Shown piece by piece: positions 58,713 to 64,000 of a stretch of 64,000 nucleotides of DNA; position 1 is the first letter of the stretch; every line of letters begins with the position of its first letter. Position numbers and translations under genes: made by a program. This DNA comes from an uncultured Flavobacteriales bacterium (lineage in GTDB: Bacteria > Bacteroidota > Bacteroidia > Flavobacteriales_E > Vicingaceae). A model generated the notes under the pieces. That model was not told the DNA's origin and made no database searches. It worked only from the letters and a program-made list of their open reading frames with translations. The stretch covers positions 1 through 64,000 of the forward strand of contig CALCHN010000027.1 in the NCBI GenBank assembly GCA_937901255.1, read 5' to 3'.

Positions 58713-59483
58713 ATGAAATCGCTATCTAAAAAAAGCTATCTAGTTAATTTATTGTTGTTTTTAACGACTTTTGGGATTGCCCAAAATCCAATAGAAAAAG
58801 AAGGTTGGACACTTACTTTTAATGATGAATTTAATGATTCGGTGTTAGATAAAACCAAATGGCAAACTTCTTTTTATTGGGGTGGAAGAAACTACGAAAA
58901 CGACATTGTGTATTATGGAGAAAATCAATTTGAATTTTCAGATTCATCTTTATTAATTAAAGCTGAAAAAAAAGAAGAAAAAAGCGGTATCCCTTATACT
59001 TCTGGATTAATTGATTGTCATTTTTCGTTTAAACAACAGTATGGTTATTTTGAAATTAGAAGCAAAAACCCAACAGGCACAGGTTTTTGGCCGGCATTTT
59101 GGTTAGTAAGTACCGAACAATGGCCTCCAGAAATAGATATTTTTGAGTTTTATACAAGTCACCCCAACAATTGGAGTACCTCGCAACATTGGAAAACCAA
59201 AAGAGGAAAGAACAAACGTAAAACTAAAAACTATAAAATTGATGACGATGCTTCGGCAGGTTTTCAAACATATGCAGTAGAGTGGACTCCAAAAAAAATC
59301 ATTTGGTATTACAACAATAAAAAATTCCGAACAGCAAGGAGAGGTGTTAAAACCATGAATTTTCCTATGCACATTATTATTAGTAATGCTGTAAGCGAAA
59401 TGAAAGAAATGAACCTAAACGATGCTGTTTTTCCTAATTATTTTGAAATAGATTATGTTAGGGTTTACCAAAGAAATGAATAA
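58713..59483 (+). CDS. secreted glycoside hydrolase family 16 enzyme
   Basis: A 256-residue endo-beta-glucanase-type protein. A signal peptide (about 1-23, ending GIAQ) is followed by a beta-jelly roll with the catalytic motif ExDxxE as E140-I-D142-I-F-E145 (PPEIDIFEFY). KSKNPTGTGFWPAFWLVS-like residues precede it and YAVEWTPKKIIWYYNN follows. The substrate could be laminarin, lichenan, agar or another beta-glucan and cannot be told. It is the last gene of the UbiA-Maf-GH16 unit. Its stop codon touches the stop of the convergent GT39-like gene. Confidence 0.87.
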   Translation: MKSLSKKSYLVNLLLFLTTFGIAQNPIEKEGWTLTFNDEFNDSVLDKTKWQTSFYWGGRNYENDIVYYGENQFEFSDSSLLIKAEKKEEKSGIPYTSGLIDCHFSFKQQYGYFEIRSKNPTGTGFWPAFWLVSTEQWPPEIDIFEFYTSHPNNWSTSQHWKTKRGKNKRKTKNYKIDDDASAGFQTYAVEWTPKKIIWYYNNKKFRTARRGVKTMNFPMHIIISNAVSEMKEMNLNDAVFPNYFEIDYVRVYQRNE

Positions 59484-60893
59484 CTAGTCTTTTAGTTTTA
59501 ATACTTCAAAAAAATCATCTTTATAAACTGTTGGGTAATTAGTTGTTATTGCTGGCTCTTTTTTCTTATCGAGAATTAAATAAGCAGCTCCTCTATTTGC
59601 CAATGAATCTATAAAAGTTGGTACTAAAAGCTTTGAATGTTCTACTGTCCAACCTCTTCTATTGGTAAAATACAATTCTTGTGGAGATTCTCCTCCGTTA
59701 ATAACAATCAACGCATTTTTTTCAATTGATGATGAAGCTATTTGCTCTAATTTTAATTTATATTTTTCACTGTCTTTTATAAAAAAATCGTGTTGCTGAT
59801 TTAAAACACCTTCAAACACAATAACTGCTAATAACACATAACTTAGTTTTAGTGGAGCTTTATTTAATCCGTAGGCTGCCAAAAATGCCATTACCGGCAC
59901 AAAAGGCAATACATAATAATTATGCGTTGGAAAAACATTCCCGGTTTTAATAACAAAAGCAACAAACACCATTGTTATTATTAAAACAGCAAATTTTAGT
60001 AACAATTTTTCTTTTTTGATAAAGAAAACTAACCCAATAACAACAAACAATAAAGCAAGGTAAGACCTCAACGCACTAAAATAAAACTGCTCAAAAGTTT
60101 TCGGAATAAACGCTTTTATTTCCATTAACCCTTGCTGAAATGATTTAGGAAAAAACAACTGATAATGATAGGTTTGAAACAAATATTCTACCCAAACAAA
60201 ATACCAGATATAGGCTAAAACAGTTGTCAGTACTAAACTAATTCCTACTGCTATTTTCTTTTTATCATCTATAGTTGTTGAGAAAAATACCAAAGTATAT
60301 AATCCAAAAAGATAAATAACAGGAAGTTTACAAAGCACTCCTAAGGTGGTAAATACAAAAAATAACAGCAGTTGTAATTTGTTATTCGACTTTAAAAAAC
60401 AACTTCCGTAATACATTCCTATAAAAACCAACGAGGCACTGAAGGTGTCGGGCATAATTTTTCTTGAAAAAGAAAACCACAACGAAGCCAACAAAATTAT
60501 TGCAGCATTAAAAGCAATTTCTTTTGAGAAATAAGATTTTATTAATTTATAAAAATAGAAAATCCCTATGCTCGATACTACTAAATTTATGAGTCTTCCC
60601 AACCAATGCGAATAATCGAACAGCAACGAAAATAAATAAATTAACCAATTAAAAAATGGAAATTCTGAACCACTAATTCCAGATAATTCTCCCGCCATAT
60701 CAATTTCAGGGTAAAAGAATTGAGCATCTTTTTCCACCATATTTCTGGCAACCATATTAGTGATTGTTTGTCGCCAATTATGTCCTGTTTCTAATGGAGG
60801 GTTTGTAATTCCTACAAGCCTGATTATAAAAAAAAGAAATATCCAAAATCGAATATTAGTAAACAGTTGTTTTAATTCAATTTTGGATATCAT
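59484..60893 (-). CDS. GT39-like membrane glycosyltransferase
   Basis: A 469-residue integral membrane protein with about ten helices, of the GT-C/ArnT-PMT (GT39) type. The first loop carries TGHNWRQTITNMVARNMVE, where the acidic and charged residues take the place of the catalytic Asp region. The C-terminal part is soluble (LEQIASSSIEKNALIVINGG). Such enzymes move sugars from polyprenyl-phosphate donors to lipids or proteins. The acceptor is unknown. It is convergent and touching with GH16 and lies downstream of the long recQ. Confidence 0.78.
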   Translation of the reverse strand: MISKIELKQLFTNIRFWIFLFFIIRLVGITNPPLETGHNWRQTITNMVARNMVEKDAQFFYPEIDMAGELSGISGSEFPFFNWLIYLFSLLFDYSHWLGRLINLVVSSIGIFYFYKLIKSYFSKEIAFNAAIILLASLWFSFSRKIMPDTFSASLVFIGMYYGSCFLKSNNKLQLLLFFVFTTLGVLCKLPVIYLFGLYTLVFFSTTIDDKKKIAVGISLVLTTVLAYIWYFVWVEYLFQTYHYQLFFPKSFQQGLMEIKAFIPKTFEQFYFSALRSYLALLFVVIGLVFFIKKEKLLLKFAVLIITMVFVAFVIKTGNVFPTHNYYVLPFVPVMAFLAAYGLNKAPLKLSYVLLAVIVFEGVLNQQHDFFIKDSEKYKLKLEQIASSSIEKNALIVINGGESPQELYFTNRRGWTVEHSKLLVPTFIDSLANRGAAYLILDKKKEPAITTNYPTVYKDDFFEVLKLKD

Positions 60894-60918
60894 CTATGCG
60901 GTTATAATCGCTATAAAA

Positions 60919-63117
60919 TTAATTCGCTACTTCCGACATAAATTTGATTCTAAGTAAACGCATTTCTTCTTCAGTAAACGCATTATCAAATTCATACAAA
61001 GCATCTTCTATACTATCAGATTCTGCTTCCATAAAGTAATCAAATACTTCTTCTTGGTCGGCTTCATCAATTTCTTCATTAATATAATAATCAAGATTTA
61101 CTTTTGTTCCCGATTGAACTATATGCTCAATTTCAGTAATTACATCTCCTAATTCTATGCCTTTAGCATCTGCAATATCATCTAAAGCAATTTTTCTATC
61201 TATACTTTGAATGACATATACTTTTAAACCAGATTTGTTTACCACAGATTTTACCACCAAATCCATTGGTCGGTCGATATTATTATCTTCAACATATTGA
61301 GCAATTACTTCTAAAAACTCCTCTCCGTATTTTTCAGCTTTTCCTTGTCCAACACCGGTTATATTGGTCAATTCCTCAATAGTAACAGGGTATCGGGTTG
61401 CCATATCCTCTAAAGAAGGATCTTGAAAAATTACATAAGGCGGTAGCTTAAGTTCTTTGGCTAATGATTTTCTAACATCTTTAAGAATATTGAATAACGC
61501 TTCATCGGCAGCTCCACTACTTTTTTGAGGAACAATTACATCTCCATCATCAACATCACTATAATCATTTGGCTTAATTAAAGTAATAGAAGTAGGTTTT
61601 TCAATAAATGCTTTGCCTTGTTCACTTACTCTTAGTATTCCATAATTTTCAATTTCTTTGGTTAAAAGTCCTTCAATAGTACACTGACGTACAACTGCTT
61701 CCCAGTACTTATCATCTTTATCTGTATCTTTTCCTGTGCCAAATAATTGATGATTATTGTGGTTAAAAGATTTTATTTCTGATGTAGCATTTCCAGCAAC
61801 AAAATGAGCAATGTATTTAGATTTAAAGTTTTCATTTAAACCTAAAACTGCTTCTAATAAAATTTTAACATCATCTTTTCCTTCAAATTTTTCCTTCGGA
61901 TTAGAACAATTGTCGCACATTCCTTGATCTTGACAATCACTCTCATCGTATTTTTCTCCAAAATAGTTCAACAATTGTTTTCTTCTGCAAACCGCTGTTT
62001 CGGCATAAGAAACCATTTCGAAAATTAACTGCATACCAATTTCCATTTCAGCAACAGGCTTTCCATGAAGGAATTTTTCTAGTTTTTCAATATCTTTATA
62101 ACTGTAATAAGCAACACAAATACCTTCACCTCCATCTCTTCCTGCTCTTCCTGTTTCTTGGTAATAACTTTCTAAACTTTTAGGAATATCATGATGAATT
62201 ACATAACGCACATCTGGCTTATCAATCCCCATCCCAAAAGCAATAGTTGCCACAATTACATCTGCTTCCTCCATCAAAAACATGTCTTGATGCCTCACTC
62301 TAGAATGAGAATCTAAACCAGCATGGTAAGGCAATGCTTTAATACCATTTACTTGAAGTAATTCAGCAATTTCTTCCACCTTTTTTCGGCTTAAACAATA
62401 TATAATTCCCGATTTTCCTTGGTGCTGACGAACAAAACGTATAATTTCTTTTTTTACATCTTTTTTTGGACGAATTTCATAGTATAAATTATCCCTATTA
62501 AAAGATGCTTTAAACACTCTTGCCTCAGTCATGCCAAGGTTTTTCTGAATATCTTCCTGAACTTTTGGAGTTGCAGTAGCCGTAAGTGCAATAATTGGCA
62601 CTCTATCTATAGCTTCAATAATGGTTCTTAATCTTCGGTATTCTGGTCTGAAATCATGTCCCCACTCAGAAATACAATGTGCCTCATCAATAGCAAAAAA
62701 GGAAATTTTAAAGCTTTTTAAAAACTCAATATTTTCCTCTTTAGTAAGTGATTCAGGAGCAACATAAAGTAATTTAGTTATACCATCTTGTACATCCTTC
62801 TTTACTTGTTTAGCTTCAGTTTTATTAAGGGTAGAGTTATAAAAATGAGCTATTCCATCTTTATCAGAAAAACCTCTTATAGCATCAACTTGGTTTTTCA
62901 TTAGGGCAATTAGGGGGGAAACAATAATGGCAGTACCTTCCGACATTAATGCTGGCAATTGGTAACAAAGGGACTTACCACCACCTGTAGGCATAATAAC
63001 AAAAGAGTCATTTCCATTTAAAAGGTTTTGGATAATATCTTCTTGTTCTCCTTTAAACCCATTAAATCCAAAAAATTTCTTCAAATAGTCCGTTAACGGA
63101 GCTTCAATAGTTTGCAT
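60919..63117 (-). CDS. recQ: RecQ DNA helicase with HRDC domain
   Basis: A 732-residue full-length RecQ. Motif I is MPTGGGKS (Lys at 48), motif II is DEAHCISEWGHDFRP, and motif VI is QETGRAGRD. The RQC Cys set is CRRKQLLNYFGE...CQDQGMCDNC. An HRDC domain (about 540-620) includes LPPYVIFQDPSLEDMATRYP. An acidic C-terminal extension of about 70 residues follows. It is the standard RecQ of this chromosome, while the 55040 gene encodes the HRDC-lacking form. It begins after a 297-nt gap without genes. Confidence 0.95.
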   Translation of the reverse strand: MQTIEAPLTDYLKKFFGFNGFKGEQEDIIQNLLNGNDSFVIMPTGGGKSLCYQLPALMSEGTAIIVSPLIALMKNQVDAIRGFSDKDGIAHFYNSTLNKTEAKQVKKDVQDGITKLLYVAPESLTKEENIEFLKSFKISFFAIDEAHCISEWGHDFRPEYRRLRTIIEAIDRVPIIALTATATPKVQEDIQKNLGMTEARVFKASFNRDNLYYEIRPKKDVKKEIIRFVRQHQGKSGIIYCLSRKKVEEIAELLQVNGIKALPYHAGLDSHSRVRHQDMFLMEEADVIVATIAFGMGIDKPDVRYVIHHDIPKSLESYYQETGRAGRDGGEGICVAYYSYKDIEKLEKFLHGKPVAEMEIGMQLIFEMVSYAETAVCRRKQLLNYFGEKYDESDCQDQGMCDNCSNPKEKFEGKDDVKILLEAVLGLNENFKSKYIAHFVAGNATSEIKSFNHNNHQLFGTGKDTDKDDKYWEAVVRQCTIEGLLTKEIENYGILRVSEQGKAFIEKPTSITLIKPNDYSDVDDGDVIVPQKSSGAADEALFNILKDVRKSLAKELKLPPYVIFQDPSLEDMATRYPVTIEELTNITGVGQGKAEKYGEEFLEVIAQYVEDNNIDRPMDLVVKSVVNKSGLKVYVIQSIDRKIALDDIADAKGIELGDVITEIEHIVQSGTKVNLDYYINEEIDEADQEEVFDYFMEAESDSIEDALYEFDNAFTEEEMRLLRIKFMSEVAN

Positions 63118-63414
63118 TGGTTTTGTATATTTTATTTTCTTACTGAAAAATTGATTATATTAATATTTTCATTTTCTTAATGTTGACACTTAGATTTTTC
63201 TTGATAATGATTATTATGACCCTGAAAAACCTAGTGTCATTTGGTACTTTAAAAATACTACTAATTTTTCAATTAAAACCAAATAAATAATATAATTTTT
63301 TTACCCTTATTTTTTTTGGTTGTGAATAAATTTTATGGCTCTTACCATAAAGCCAACCTATAAGTTTTTAATATTGCTGAAATTATTGTTTTTAAAAAAA
63401 ACTAAGCAAAATAG
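63118..63414. other. intergenic region with two inverted repeats
   Basis: No gene is visible. TGACACT (63184-63190) and AGTGTCA (63233-63239) form a 7-bp inverted repeat 42 nt apart. TTTATGG and CCATAAA (about 63332-63351) form a hairpin with a 6-nt loop. No full promoter match is seen on either strand. Confidence 0.35.
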
Positions 63415-63933
63415 ATGATTTTTGTATTTACAGGACCAGAATCTACAGGGAAAACTACACTAGCCAATCATTTTTCAAAAATTGCTAATGTCTCTTTAGT
63501 GGAAGAGTATGCTCGTACTTTTTTAGAAAACCTAAACAGAGATTATACCTTAGAAGATGTTATTGAAATGGCAAAAACACAACTAAAAATGGAGCAGGAA
63601 GCGATAAAGCAAGATGCTACTATGCTTTTTTTAGATACCGACCTTATTACCTATGCCATTTGGCTAAAAGTGAAATACAATGCCACTATTGATTGGATAG
63701 ATGATGCCATCTCTAATCAGCCTAAAAAACATTACTTTTTATGTGCTATTGATGTCCCTTGGGAACCAGACCCATTAAGAGAAGCTTCAAATGAAAAAGA
63801 TAGAGCAGCTTTATTTCAACTTTATTTGTCTTTATTAAAAAAACATCAATTTTCCTTCACTATTTTATCTGGTAACTTAGATGAAAGAATAGAAAAGTGT
63901 AATGAAGTAATTCATTTAGTAGAGAATAACTAA
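63415..63933 (+). CDS. NadR-like P-loop kinase (nicotinamide riboside kinase type)
   Basis: A 172-residue ATPase with the P-loop GPESTGKT (residues 7-14, Lys13) at the very N-terminus. EEYARTFLE, LDTDLITYAIW and PWEPDPLREA follow in the order seen in the C-terminal kinase domain of NadR. It probably phosphorylates nicotinamide riboside to NMN. The NMN adenylyltransferase domain of full NadR is absent, so it is a stand-alone kinase as in many Bacteroidota. Confidence 0.85.
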   Translation: MIFVFTGPESTGKTTLANHFSKIANVSLVEEYARTFLENLNRDYTLEDVIEMAKTQLKMEQEAIKQDATMLFLDTDLITYAIWLKVKYNATIDWIDDAISNQPKKHYFLCAIDVPWEPDPLREASNEKDRAALFQLYLSLLKKHQFSFTILSGNLDERIEKCNEVIHLVENN

Positions 63934-63983
63934 ACTCCAAAATAAAAAACATCAAATCCTCTTTCTAATTATAATTTTAATTC

Positions 63984-63991
63984 TACCTTTG
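63984..63991 (+). promoter_or_regulatory. -7 box of a gene beyond the window
   Basis: TACCTTTG matches TAnnTTTG. It is followed by CCGCATCTC to the end of the window. The downstream gene is not visible. Confidence 0.35.
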
Positions 63992-64000
63992 CCGCATCTC

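Noticed and set aside
1..64000. CRISPR arrays, tRNA or rRNA genes, and complete insertion sequences
   Set aside because: No regularly spaced direct repeats, cloverleaf sequences, rRNA blocks or transposase genes were recognised in any gap.

Overview
The window is a low-GC chromosomal segment from a Bacteroidota bacterium, most probably Flavobacteriales. The evidence is the alternative complex III (ACIII) operon, type IX secretion C-terminal sorting domains, TonB receptors paired with DUF5689 lipoproteins, DUF6341/DUF6427 genes, an SdhC-SdhA-SdhB quinol-type complex, and promoters of the Bacteroidota form TTG-N17-20-TAnnTTTG. I saw no rRNA gene, tRNA gene, CRISPR array, complete insertion sequence or prophage.

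Layout. 1-3.6 kb: a small acidic lipoprotein, trmB, a YwqK-type lipoprotein and dnaG. 3.6-7.3 kb (minus): a probable metal-handling unit, consisting of a HYC_CC_PP protein, a TonB receptor, an HMA-domain protein and a cupin. 7.3-9.7 kb: an accessory patch with intergenic repeats and three unknown genes. One of these genes sits in what looks like an integron-type gene cassette with its own attC-like site. 9.7-14.6 kb: tatD and the sdhCAB operon, which is interrupted between sdhA and sdhB by a four-helix-bundle (S23/IVS-type) gene inside an inverted repeat. 14.6-20.9 kb: a heme-copper-oxidase-like membrane protein, a putative beta-barrel, mltF, a WG-repeat protein and a NUDIX hydrolase. 20.9-28.7 kb: a TonB receptor, a DUF5689 lipoprotein and a T9SS-secreted OB-fold protein, divergent from two secreted endonuclease/exonuclease/phosphatase proteins. 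Together these look like an extracellular nucleic-acid or phosphate scavenging locus. 28.7-39 kb: DUF6341, DUF6427 and the ACIII operon actA-F. 39-44 kb: a SPOR protein, then an accessory patch with a large membrane protein and its partner. 44-48 kb: a winged-helix regulator cassette with shared operators, dispersed palindromic repeats, and the scar of a duplicated DUF4173 gene. 48-54.5 kb (minus): a carotenoid cluster (crtI, crtB, unknown, idi, crtZ, lycopene cyclase, TIGR01777 epimerase) under a CarH/LitR-type regulator. 54.6-64 kb: a GNAT protein, two RecQ helicases, a UbiA prenyltransferase, Maf, a GH16 enzyme, a GT39-like protein and a NadR-type kinase.

How the genes work together. sdhCAB feeds the menaquinone pool and ACIII passes electrons from menaquinol to cytochrome c; its ActA carries two extra cytochrome c modules. 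The crt operon should make zeaxanthin from GGPP, as no ketolase gene is present. Its regulator retains the cobalamin-binding residues of CarH. A matching 9-11 bp inverted-repeat motif lies in both the crtI promoter and the regulator's own promoter, which suggests light- and B12-controlled, autoregulated repression.

The strongest leads for undescribed biology are the CarH-type circuit, the integron-like cassette, the three-way-junction repeats together with the DUF4173 duplication scar, and the uncharacterised 840-aa/312-aa gene pair.
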